From positions 8,797 through 15,059 of the forward strand of contig DDMR01000011.1 in assembly GCA_002340925.1 (NCBI GenBank): DNA of 6,263 nucleotides. The letters are read 5' to 3'. The notes below the pieces were generated by a model. The model had not been told where the DNA came from and did not search any database. It worked only from the letters and a program-made list of their open reading frames with translations. The DNA comes from Actinobacteria bacterium UBA2541 (GTDB lineage Bacteria; Actinomycetota; Actinomycetes; Nanopelagicales; Nanopelagicaceae). Numbering within the stretch: the stretch's first letter is position 1; each line of letters begins with the position of its first letter. Of the stretch, positions 1-5,942 are shown in pieces. Position numbers and translations under genes: made by a program.

Positions 1-20
1 ACCGACTGAGCTAGGGGGGC
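1..20 (-). tRNA. 5' end of a tRNA gene, cut by the window edge
   Basis: Read on the minus strand, bases 20 to 1 give GCCCCCCTAGCTCAGTCGGT. This fits the start of a bacterial tRNA: a 7-base acceptor strand (GCCCCCC), T8 and A9, the D-stem GCTC, and a D-loop beginning AGTCGGT. The anticodon, T-arm and 3' acceptor strand lie outside the window, so the amino acid cannot be read. The gene would be transcribed in the same direction as the oxidoreductase just upstream, whose stop codon is 46 bases away. The call rests on this short conserved pattern alone. A chance match is possible but unlikely given the correct spacing of acceptor, T8-A9 and D-stem. Confidence 0.75.
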
Positions 21-36
21 AATTGGTAGAGGTGTG

Positions 37-64
37 AGTGTACGACAGTGCATCAAAAGTTAAA
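37..64 (-). promoter_or_regulatory. possible promoter for the tRNA
   Basis: On the minus strand TTTAAC (59-64) and TACACT (37-42) are separated by 16 bases, and the -10-like box lies 16 bases before the tRNA 5' end. That would leave a short leader of about 10 bases. The -10 match is fair and the -35 match is weak, so this is tentative; the tRNA could instead be read through from the oxidoreductase gene. Confidence 0.3.
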
Positions 65-66
65 AA

Positions 67-1017
67 TTAACGGCTTGGATCAAGGGTGACCTTACCGGTC
101 GTTTCTCGAGCCAACATCGCTTGATGGGCTTTTGCCGCCTCTGATAATCCATAAGTCCCACCGATAACTGGCTTTAACTTCCCATTTGCTATCAGTTCAA
201 ATAATTCGGCAAGTACATCGGCCATAAGCTCTTTCTTGCCAAAGCAATGTGCCAGCCAGAAACCTGCCACAGTTTTTGTCCCGCCCATCAAAAGGCCCGG
301 GTGAATCGCTTTTGGCGCAGTTCGTGATGCCATACCAAAAGTGATTAACCGACCAAAAGGCGCTAGAACTTCCAGGCTGGCATCAAAGGTATTCCCGCCA
401 ACCATCTCTAAGACAATATCTAATTTCTTTCCACCGTTTGCAACCACTAACGCTGCAGCTAAATCGGTAGATTTTGCATCAACAACTTCATCTGCACCGA
501 GTGACTTAGCTAAATCACCCTTTGCATCAGTTGAAGTTACCGCTATAACTTTTGCGCCCCACATCTTGGCAAGCTGGATAGCTAGAGTTCCAACACCACC
601 GGCTGCGGCTTGTATTACAACTGTCTCTCCTGGTTTCACATGTGCCATAGTTTTTAAAATGTGCCAAGCAGTGGTGCCTTGAACCAGCATGGCAACTGCT
701 TGTTCATCTGAGACAGAATCTGGAATGGCAACGCACATAGCTTTATTGGCTAACGCTTTTTCAGCATATCCCCCAGTGCTTACACTCGCCAGTACTCTTT
801 GACCAGATTGAGTGGTTCCAACAACTTCAATTCCAGGAACTAGCGGAAGTTTCTGTTGGGATAGATATGAATTCTCAGTTTGGTGAGTATCTGCGTAATT
901 AATTCCGATACAGCTAACATCTATTAGTTCTTCAGATGGGCTGGGTATCGGATCTGCAAGTTCGACTAATTTCAGAACTTCAGGACCGCCAAATTGCTGA
1001 ATTTGAATAGCTCTCAT
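67..1017 (-). CDS. MDR-family NAD(P)H:quinone oxidoreductase / zinc-free alcohol dehydrogenase-like protein
   Basis: This 316-residue protein is a complete member of the medium-chain dehydrogenase/reductase superfamily, closest in layout to quinone oxidoreductase (QOR). The N-terminal GroES-like part includes the family's MRAIQIQQFGGPEVL start and the VPGIEVVG segment (about 60-67). The Rossmann part carries AAAGGVG (137-143), which binds the dinucleotide phosphates, followed by the usual GAKVIAVTSTDAK strand-turn (about 154-166). The structural-zinc Cys cluster of true alcohol dehydrogenases is absent, so a zinc-free cytoplasmic NADPH-dependent reductase of quinones or reactive alkenals is likely. 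Substrate is not determinable. The start is supported by AAGG about seven bases upstream. It follows the thioredoxin gene after 73 bases, in the same direction, so co-transcription is possible but not shown. Confidence 0.88.
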   Translation of the reverse strand: MRAIQIQQFGGPEVLKLVELADPIPSPSEELIDVSCIGINYADTHQTENSYLSQQKLPLVPGIEVVGTTQSGQRVLASVSTGGYAEKALANKAMCVAIPDSVSDEQAVAMLVQGTTAWHILKTMAHVKPGETVVIQAAAGGVGTLAIQLAKMWGAKVIAVTSTDAKGDLAKSLGADEVVDAKSTDLAAALVVANGGKKLDIVLEMVGGNTFDASLEVLAPFGRLITFGMASRTAPKAIHPGLLMGGTKTVAGFWLAHCFGKKELMADVLAELFELIANGKLKPVIGGTYGLSEAAKAHQAMLARETTGKVTLDPSR

Positions 1018-1090
1018 ATTTATACCTTATCCCACCAAGGGAGGACCAGCTCTCTAAAATTAGAAAACAGATCAATCGCGAGAAAATCTT

Positions 1091-1450
1091 CTATGCTTTT
1101 AGGGCGATTTCTTTATGAATGGCTTCCATATCAACTGCTTGGATCGAGCCAATCAATTCTCGTAGTGATTTTTCAGGAAGCGCACCGGCTTCACGGTAAA
1201 GCAGGACGCCATCACGAAATGCCATAAGCGTAGGTATTGAAGTGATTCCAGCTGCAGATGCGACCTCTCGCTCGGCCTCTGTATCGATCTTTGCAAAGGT
1301 GATTTCTGGAAAATCCTCCGAAGCTTTTTCGTAAACCGGCCCAAAGGCACGGCACGGTCCACACCATTCTGCCCAGAAATCTACCAATACGATCCCGCTT
1401 TTCTCGATCAGGGCCTCAAATTCTGAACTTTTTGTATTAACGCTAGCCAT
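1091..1450 (-). CDS. trxA: thioredoxin
   Basis: This 119-residue cytoplasmic thioredoxin reduces protein disulfides, and can also reduce persulfides, using electrons normally supplied by thioredoxin reductase. The redox motif WCGPC is at 29-33 within VLVDFWAEWCGPC. The cis-proline loop SIPT has Pro at 73, and the buried Asp is in VDFW (24). The segment GALPEKSLRELI and a roughly 15-residue C-terminal tail (DMEAIHKEIALKA) resemble actinobacterial thioredoxins. A good ribosome site (GGAGAG) lies seven bases before the ATG. It follows the 56-aa Cys-rich gene by 69 bases and is the last clear member of the CsoR-type operon. The symbol is given for family; a second genomic thioredoxin may be the housekeeping one. 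Confidence 0.93.
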   Translation of the reverse strand: MASVNTKSSEFEALIEKSGIVLVDFWAEWCGPCRAFGPVYEKASEDFPEITFAKIDTEAEREVASAAGITSIPTLMAFRDGVLLYREAGALPEKSLRELIGSIQAVDMEAIHKEIALKA

Positions 1451-1519
1451 TTATTCACTCTCCATTTCATTATCTTCCTCAAATATCGATGCTTGGTATT
1501 TCCGTTTTTGTATTGGTTA

Positions 1520-1690
1520 TTATTTTTTGCCGCTAAATATTCGGCTGAAAAAGCCTGGTTCCTTTGGGTCATTTACATGACCTTGGCAGCGTTGACTTTT
1601 TGGCACACCTTTAAGAGCTATCTCAATATGGTTACCGCATCCTGACCAAGATGGCTTCCCACATTTTCTACAAGTAGTTCTACTGCACAT
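1520..1690 (-). CDS. small Cys-rich protein, 56 aa (paralogue A)
   Basis: The frame reads from ATG at 1690 to TAA at 1522-1520. The protein begins MCSRTTCRKCGKPSWSGCG and continues through H21, I22, A25, L26, G28, P30 and QRCQ (33-36), ending in a basic tail FFSRIFSGKK. Cysteines sit at 2, 7, 10, 18 and 35 with His at 21, a spacing suggestive of a small zinc-ribbon or metal/thiol-binding fold. A strong ribosome site, GAGGGAG, precedes the start. Ungapped against the 38-aa protein at 2436-2552 it shares 18 of 38 positions, including Cys 2, 7, 10, 18 and 35, Trp15 and His21, which shows that both are real genes. From memory it resembles a widespread uncharacterised family with a CxxCGKxTWxGCGxH pattern. 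Function unknown. It lies 48 bases after the rhodanese gene. Confidence 0.85.
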   Translation of the reverse strand: MCSRTTCRKCGKPSWSGCGNHIEIALKGVPKSQRCQGHVNDPKEPGFFSRIFSGKK

Positions 1691-1738
1691 ATCTATCTCC
1701 CTCGGTTTATCAAATTAATTATATTAAGGATCTAACTT

Positions 1739-2119
1739 CTAGTTGATAACTGACGGAAGCCCCTTTGAATTCCAGTCCACAATTCCATTTTTTAAATTAA
1801 ATAGGCTACTAATTCCGGCATCTTTCAATAAACCAACTGCAATTGCTGACCGCCGACCGCTTTGGCAATAAACTGCATAAGTGGCGCTTTTATCTAGATT
1901 TGCAACAGCCGAATCAAATTGCATGCTCTCTACATCAATATTTATTGCATTTTTTATATGACCCGAATTAAATTCGCCAGACGTACGAACATCAAGGATA
2001 ACGACTCCATTTTCCATAGTTTTGCCTTGAAAATCAGTTGCAGTTAAATCCGTGGAGCTAGGTGAACCACAACCTGAAAGTAAGAGCAATGTAATAAATA
2101 CAGCAAATTTCGATTTCAT
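1739..2119 (-). CDS. rhodanese-domain lipoprotein
   Basis: This 126-residue protein has an N-terminal lipoprotein signal: a basic MKSK start, a hydrophobic stretch, and the lipobox LSGC with the lipidated Cys at 17. It is therefore expected on the outer face of the cytoplasmic membrane. The rest is a single rhodanese domain: VVILDVRTSGEFNSGHI (about 39-55) is the CH2-type front motif, and CQSGRRS (85-91) is the active-site loop with the sulfur-accepting Cys85. Rhodaneses move sulfane sulfur through a Cys persulfide. A six-residue loop fits sulfur rather than arsenate or phosphate chemistry. The gene starts eight bases after the CsoR-family gene, with AGGGGA as ribosome site, so the two are surely co-transcribed. 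The physiological sulfur donor and acceptor are unknown. Confidence 0.9.
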   Translation of the reverse strand: MKSKFAVFITLLLLSGCGSPSSTDLTATDFQGKTMENGVVILDVRTSGEFNSGHIKNAINIDVESMQFDSAVANLDKSATYAVYCQSGRRSAIAVGLLKDAGISSLFNLKNGIVDWNSKGLPSVIN

Positions 2120-2127
2120 GAATTCCC

Positions 2128-2415
2128 CTAGGCCAGACTTAAAAATAGTTTTTGTAATTTTTCGGTGACGGCTTCGTTATTATTTTTATTCTCTTCAATA
2201 CATTCCTTTAAACTGGCCGAAATTAAGGTGAATCCCGCGGTGGTTACTGCTTTATTCACTGCAGCTAGCTGAGTAACAATGTCTTCACAATTCCTGCCTT
2301 CTTCAAGCATCCTTACTACGGCGCCCATTTGGCCCTGTGCGCGCTTGACGCGTTTAACTATGGCATCTAATTGAGCCTTATCTTGCAGGATATGAGTTGG
2401 AGAATTTTTTGGCAT
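2128..2415 (-). CDS. CsoR/RcnR-family repressor, CstR-like by its cysteine pattern
   Basis: This 95-residue, all-helical DNA-binding protein of the CsoR/RcnR/CstR/FrmR family (formerly DUF156) has the typical RAQGQMGAVVRMLEEGRNC segment (25-43) that carries the DNA-contacting basic patch and the first sensor Cys. The two sensor cysteines are Cys43 and Cys72, 29 residues apart as in CsoR and CstR. Copper-sensing CsoR proteins have a His four residues before the second Cys; here that position is Ser68. Remembered CstR sequence has EEGKDCKDVITQ, against EEGRNCEDIVTQ here. Persulfide or polysulfide sensing is therefore the best guess, supported by the adjacent rhodanese gene. His8 lies where RcnR/FrmR-type proteins may have an N-terminal ligand, so formaldehyde or metal sensing is not excluded. 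It likely represses its own operon through the palindrome at 2591-2606. Confidence 0.87.
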   Translation of the reverse strand: MPKNSPTHILQDKAQLDAIVKRVKRAQGQMGAVVRMLEEGRNCEDIVTQLAAVNKAVTTAGFTLISASLKECIEENKNNNEAVTEKLQKLFLSLA

Positions 2416-2435
2416 TATCTAGTGCTCTCTTTCCG

Positions 2436-2552
2436 TTAACTGCAGCGACAGATCTGTTCTTCACCTAAGCCAGATAGGGCATCATCAATATGTTCTCCGC
2501 ATCCAGCCCAGGTGAATTTCTGACAGCTCTGACAAACGATTCTTGAACACAT
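2436..2552 (-). CDS. small Cys-rich protein, 38 aa (paralogue B), first gene of the operon
   Basis: The frame runs from ATG at 2552 to TAA at 2438-2436. The protein starts MCSRIVCQSCQKFTWAGCG and ends EEQICRCS. It has Cys at 2, 7, 10, 18, 35 and 37 and His at 21: six Cys in 38 residues. The ribosome site AAAGGAG is close to ideal, six bases before the ATG. It is a shorter paralogue of the protein at 1520-1690, lacking that protein's basic C-terminal tail. It is the first gene after the operator-containing promoter, 20 bases ahead of the repressor gene, so it should be the most directly derepressed product. No function is known to me; binding of a thiophilic metal, or carrying sulfane sulfur, are the two readings the context allows. 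Confidence 0.85.
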   Translation of the reverse strand: MCSRIVCQSCQKFTWAGCGEHIDDALSGLGEEQICRCS

Positions 2553-2582
2553 TTTTGACTCCTTTAGTTTATGAATGGAGAT

Positions 2583-2613
2583 AATCTAGCATACCCCTAG
2601 GGGTATATGGCAA
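2583..2613 (-). promoter_or_regulatory. promoter of the CsoR-type operon
   Basis: On the minus strand TTGCCA (2608-2613) and TAGATT (2583-2588) are separated by 19 bases. TAGATT lies 30 bases before the first ATG. The spacer is longer than the ideal 17 and is almost entirely filled by the operator palindrome at 2591-2606, an arrangement in which a bound repressor would block RNA polymerase. Box assignment is by eye. Confidence 0.55.
2591..2606. promoter_or_regulatory. CsoR/CstR-type operator, perfect 16-bp palindrome
   Basis: ATACCCCTAGGGGTAT is an exact inverted repeat with no unpaired centre. Operators of CsoR-family repressors are typically built of A/T-rich ends around C-tract and G-tract halves of this kind (TACCCC...GGGGTA). 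It lies between the putative -35 and -10 boxes, upstream of the operon that encodes just such a repressor. Autoregulation is the inference. No second full copy was seen in the window. Confidence 0.8.
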
Positions 2614-2625
2614 GCGGTGGGTAAT

Positions 2626-3819
2626 TTAAAAGTACTTACGCGCCGCTTTTTTCAAGCGCTTAGCGAGGCGTCTATTAAGTTTCAAAGTTTGATCTATCGG
2701 CGAAACTGCCATCACCCGGGCATGGGCTGGTTCAGCGGGAGTCCATACATCCTTTAGCGCCGGAGTATTTTGATCAAGTGAATCAGCAATTCTGCCAATA
2801 TTTGCGACCATAGAAAGTCCGCGGATGATCTGCAATTGATTAGCGTCTTTAGCTTCTTCAATTAGCGATTCCGCCAGGGCAGAGCTGGCTTCTCGCGCAT
2901 CATCTGTTGCAGTAGTGGTCATGTCTAAATCTTCCTCAACTTCAAATTTTGAAGATACCGCATAGCTCGCCGCAGAAAGCGCAACCGCAATCTGCTTCTT
3001 AGTCGATTCAGCGATTCCACCACTGACAGCAGAATCAAATAGCGTTCTTGCGATAGTGCGAACTTGAACCAAGGTATGCTCTATCGCTATTCCTTGAATA
3101 TAGATTTGTTCTGCTTCATCTTTTTCAGCATTTGGAAACCAGCGAGCGTGCCCACGTGCCTCAACCGATTGTGCGCGAATCGATGGAACCGCTTCCATTA
3201 ATAGCCGAGCCTTTGCCAACCAATTGCCTGCCTCTTTTTGTGTAAATCCTGCAGCAACACCTTCAGACATTTGCGCTAATAGCACTGCTGCCTTTTCACC
3301 GACGTCGGTAATTTGTTCAATTGCTCGACCCACTGGAGTATTTGGATGCGAAAAATACGAGAAAATGATGGCAATTGCGGCGCCAATTAGCGTTGAACCA
3401 AGGCGGTGACCCGCAGTAGTTCCGCTTATCCCTGGACCAATTACAATTAGCGCTGTTACAGGAACGTTTACTGAAGCGACTTCTCCTAAGTGGAGGGCGC
3501 GCGCAACTACAGCGCAAAATATCACTGTCAGACCAACTGCGATAAAACCAAAATCAAACACATAAACATTTAATAGGGCAATTGATGCGCCAATGGCGGT
3601 ACCTACTATCTGGCCAAAGCCTTCACGAACAGATTTATGAAGTGAAATTCTTATACTTAAGGTACAGACAATTGCAGCAACTAATCCACCACTTTCGATC
3701 AACATGTCACCAACTTGCCAAGAAACAGCACCTGCTAGCCCAGCAACTAGTATTTGGCGCACCCAAACCCGACGGTTGGCAAAAAGTCTAAATAATTTCT
3801 TCCAGATAGTGAAAAACAT
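2626..3819 (-). CDS. FUSC / aromatic-acid-exporter (ArAE)-like membrane protein
   Basis: This 397-residue protein has about six membrane segments in its N-terminal 160 residues (roughly 22-40, 43-58, 69-87, 90-108, 117-134 and 140-157). A soluble, largely helical region of about 240 residues follows, rich in acidic and Ala residues, with a very basic C-terminus (LNRRLAKRLKKAARKYF). One membrane block plus a cytoplasmic helical domain is the layout of FUSC_2/ArAE_1 proteins, some of which export aromatic or other organic acids; most are uncharacterised. The gene begins 12 bases after the RubisCO-like gene with no good ribosome site, so translation may depend on coupling. Its place in the operon suggests export of a pathway acid or by-product, but this is inference. 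It ends 12 bases before the -35 box of the next operon, with no visible terminator. Confidence 0.78.
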   Translation of the reverse strand: MFFTIWKKLFRLFANRRVWVRQILVAGLAGAVSWQVGDMLIESGGLVAAIVCTLSIRISLHKSVREGFGQIVGTAIGASIALLNVYVFDFGFIAVGLTVIFCAVVARALHLGEVASVNVPVTALIVIGPGISGTTAGHRLGSTLIGAAIAIIFSYFSHPNTPVGRAIEQITDVGEKAAVLLAQMSEGVAAGFTQKEAGNWLAKARLLMEAVPSIRAQSVEARGHARWFPNAEKDEAEQIYIQGIAIEHTLVQVRTIARTLFDSAVSGGIAESTKKQIAVALSAASYAVSSKFEVEEDLDMTTTATDDAREASSALAESLIEEAKDANQLQIIRGLSMVANIGRIADSLDQNTPALKDVWTPAEPAHARVMAVSPIDQTLKLNRRLAKRLKKAARKYF

Positions 3820-3831
3820 AGTGACGGTAGT

Positions 3832-4929
3832 TTAGTAGGCGTGCACCATTTCAGACATGTGAGCCGCATTCTCAGCTAAATTTCCACGAGAAAGTGCACC
3901 CCCAATTAGTAAGGCTGTATCCGGACCATACATTTGCACCATCTCCGGAATTCTCTCCAGCGTCATTCCGCCAGCGGGTGCGATCCAATTAGATTTGAGG
4001 TCACCGAGCACTTCGCGTGATCGCTGAGCAATATCCAAACACTGCTCTTGGGTGAAGGAGAACCTACCTCCCATATTCGGGAAAATTGAAATATCTGCGC
4101 CAGCTAATCGCATCAAGGTTCCAAAAACTACCCCATGGGCAATTCCCTCCTCTTTTGAGGTAACTAGCGAACCGAGCATTGCAGGATGGCCCTGGATTGG
4201 TAGTGCCAGCGAGTCATCAGCAGCCAGTACACGCAATGAATCAAAACCAGTTATACCCGGAAGAACAAGTAGCGCACCAACTCCAATTTCTTTAGCGGTA
4301 TGCGCAGCATCATGTACTTGATCAAAAGGTAGATTTAGGCTCGGAGCATATGCAGAATTGCCACCAGTTATCGCATTAGCTTCTTGAACGGCGCGTGAAA
4401 CTGTTCTAACGCGCTCTTTCCAAGTTGCCCATGGTTGGTTAGCCAAACTGTGATCATCTTTTATTAAATCAAAGCCAGCTAAGGCTAAAGTGTGAGCCAT
4501 CTCAGCCAGAACCATTGGATCTGAGCCCATCGGCTTTAGCGCCGTAGTCAGGAGTGGCCGCGTCCTTGCCTTAAACAATTCCCGCAAACCGGCTATGCCA
4601 AATCTAGGACCGCCGAACTTATCTAAAAATTCCTTAGGGAGTTTGAGATCGACGATTTTCACACCAGGAAAGAGCGAAGCATTTCCCCAAAGTACATTTA
4701 ATAACTGAGTTAATTCTCCCCCAGTCACATCAGGGTTATATGAAATAGTTATTAAATGGCTAGTTAAATCACTGGATGTAATTTCCTCCAATTTTCCAAC
4801 TACTTGCTCTTGAATCCAGGCAGGGGCTAAATCAAAGGGAAATTCGATCGTTTGCTCTACTCGGATTACATCAGCTATCGCCTTTGGGTCCTGTCCTACA
4901 AATGCATATGTAACGTAAATACGATCCAT
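3832..4929 (-). CDS. form IV RubisCO-like protein (RLP)
   Basis: This 365-residue protein has the RubisCO large-chain fold: an N-terminal alpha/beta part (about 1-105), then a barrel starting at FGGPRFGIAGLRELF. AGFDLIKDDH (151-160) and the following NQPWATWKERV align with the RubisCO segment around Lys201. By alignment, Lys175 is kept (K132 in LKPMG), as are Lys201 (K157), Asp203 (D159), His294 (H248) and the phosphate-binding Gly pairs (AGG 319-321, IGG 342-344). Glu204 is replaced by His160, Lys177 by Met134, His327 by Ile282 and loop-6 Lys334 by Arg289 in FPNMGGRFSF. It should therefore not fix CO2. RLPs act as enolases, isomerases or transcarboxylase/hydrolases on sugar phosphates. Length and the GGRFSF loop recall the Rhodospirillum rubrum type of about 370 residues. 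Its ATG overlaps the preceding stop (TAATG). Confidence 0.9.
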   Translation of the reverse strand: MDRIYVTYAFVGQDPKAIADVIRVEQTIEFPFDLAPAWIQEQVVGKLEEITSSDLTSHLITISYNPDVTGGELTQLLNVLWGNASLFPGVKIVDLKLPKEFLDKFGGPRFGIAGLRELFKARTRPLLTTALKPMGSDPMVLAEMAHTLALAGFDLIKDDHSLANQPWATWKERVRTVSRAVQEANAITGGNSAYAPSLNLPFDQVHDAAHTAKEIGVGALLVLPGITGFDSLRVLAADDSLALPIQGHPAMLGSLVTSKEEGIAHGVVFGTLMRLAGADISIFPNMGGRFSFTQEQCLDIAQRSREVLGDLKSNWIAPAGGMTLERIPEMVQMYGPDTALLIGGALSRGNLAENAAHMSEMVHAY

Positions 4930-5942
4930 TAAAGCGCTTCCGCTTTTGCGCTGCTATGCACGGTGACCGAACGCTGCTGCTCTAATTCCGTCTCGTGGAT
5001 ACTCAATTTGCGACCAAGGGCAGTTTCGATCGCACGAATAAGGGCAGGGGCATCCATTTCATATTCAGACATTAGATATTTTTGTGAAGCGCCATGGGCA
5101 TAAGTATCTTTTAATCCGATACGTTGTAACGGGACTCCGATTCCCCTTTCAGCCATAACTTCAGCAATTGCGCTACCGAGACCTCCAATTATGGAATGGT
5201 TCTCCATAGTAATTACGCCATATTTGGCGCTCTTTAGCGCAGCAATTATCTGGGGATCAGTAAATGGTTTGATAGTTGAGATATGTAGATGAGTTATTGA
5301 GACACCACGGTCTTGAAGTAGTGGTATCGCTCGCAGCGCCTCTTCTGTCATGATTCCAGAGGTAAAAATTGTTAAATCTGATCCAGTCGAAAGTGTGCGA
5401 GCAGCATTAAATACGAAGGGCTCATCCTTAGGGAAGATCCTACTTACTTCTCCGCGTAACATTCGAATGTAAACTGGTCCGTCAATTGCATGTGCAACAT
5501 CAATTACTGATTCAACTTCAGTAGCATCTCCGACTTCAAATATGGTCATATTGGGAATTGCCCGCATAATTGCAATATCTTCAATCGCCTGGTGGGTAAC
5601 TCCTCCTGGAGTCATGATTCCTGGTAAAAAACCAACTAATCTAACTTTCAGAGATGGGTACGCAACCGACATCTGTAATTGATCGAGTGGCCTGCGATAT
5701 AGAAATACCGAAAAAGTATGTAGCCAAGGCTGGAAACCTTCGCGCGCCAACCCGGCTGCAAAGCCCAACATATTCTGTTCTGCCATACCCATAGAGAAAA
5801 AACGATCTGGGTAGGTATCGCGCCATTTAGCGACTTCGCAAGAGTTAGTTAGGTCTGCGGAGAGTACAAGTACTTCTGGTTTATCTTTGGCCCAATCTAT
5901 AAAGTTTTGTTGATGTGGGCGGGCAACAATTTCGTAACTCAT
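4929..5942 (-). CDS. transketolase-like, C-terminal subunit (split enzyme)
   Basis: This 337-residue protein holds the pyrimidine-binding and C-terminal domains of a thiamine-diphosphate transketolase; the N-terminal half is a separate upstream gene. FSMGMAEQNMLGFAAGLA (49-66) contains the catalytic Glu55, which activates the cofactor. THQAIEDIAIMRAIPNM (116-132) is the conserved PYR-domain segment, and ENHSIIGGLGSAIAE (247-261) lies in the C-terminal domain. After about residue 310 comes a polar tail of 27 residues that split transketolases usually lack. The ATG overlaps the N-subunit stop (ATGA), and GGAG lies eight bases before it, so the subunits are made together. Two-subunit transketolases occur as general pentose-phosphate enzymes in some archaea and bacteria and as dedicated enzymes such as apulose-4-phosphate transketolase. 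The link to an RLP favours a dedicated role. Confidence 0.9.
   Translation of the reverse strand: MSYEIVARPHQQNFIDWAKDKPEVLVLSADLTNSCEVAKWRDTYPDRFFSMGMAEQNMLGFAAGLAREGFQPWLHTFSVFLYRRPLDQLQMSVAYPSLKVRLVGFLPGIMTPGGVTHQAIEDIAIMRAIPNMTIFEVGDATEVESVIDVAHAIDGPVYIRMLRGEVSRIFPKDEPFVFNAARTLSTGSDLTIFTSGIMTEEALRAIPLLQDRGVSITHLHISTIKPFTDPQIIAALKSAKYGVITMENHSIIGGLGSAIAEVMAERGIGVPLQRIGLKDTYAHGASQKYLMSEYEMDAPALIRAIETALGRKLSIHETELEQQRSVTVHSSAKAEAL
4931..4946 (-). repeat. inverted repeat enclosing the RLP ribosome site
   Basis: On the mRNA strand AAAGCG-GAAG-CGCTTT is a perfect 6-bp stem with a 4-base loop, ending two bases before the RLP start codon. The only ribosome-site-like sequence (GGAAG) is in the closing pair and loop. 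It is also the end of the transketolase C-terminal coding sequence (codons for AKAEAL), so a chance origin is possible. Confidence 0.4.

Noticed and set aside
341..682. 113-codon open frame on the plus strand
   Set aside because: It lies antisense within the oxidoreductase gene, whose family motifs are unambiguous; its translation shows low-complexity Ala/Ser/Thr/Pro sequence and no recognisable domain.
1018..1090. Possible separate promoter (TTGATC at 1070-1075) and a short CCTT/AAGG repeat (1025-1040) before the oxidoreductase
   Set aside because: No -10 box lies at a suitable distance, and a 4-bp stem is too weak to call.
2116..2135. CCCCTAGG matching half of the operator, near the rhodanese start
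   Set aside because: The symmetric second half and flanks are missing, and the bases are explained by the repressor stop codon and the rhodanese ribosome site.
2591..2606. Operator palindrome read as a rho-independent terminator
   Set aside because: No loop bases and no T-run follow it on either strand; an operator fits better given the adjacent repressor gene.
3832..4929. True CO2-fixing RubisCO
   Set aside because: Key residues (Glu204, Lys177, His327, Lys334 equivalents) are substituted, the protein is about 100 residues shorter than form I/II/III chains, and no phosphoribulokinase gene is in view.
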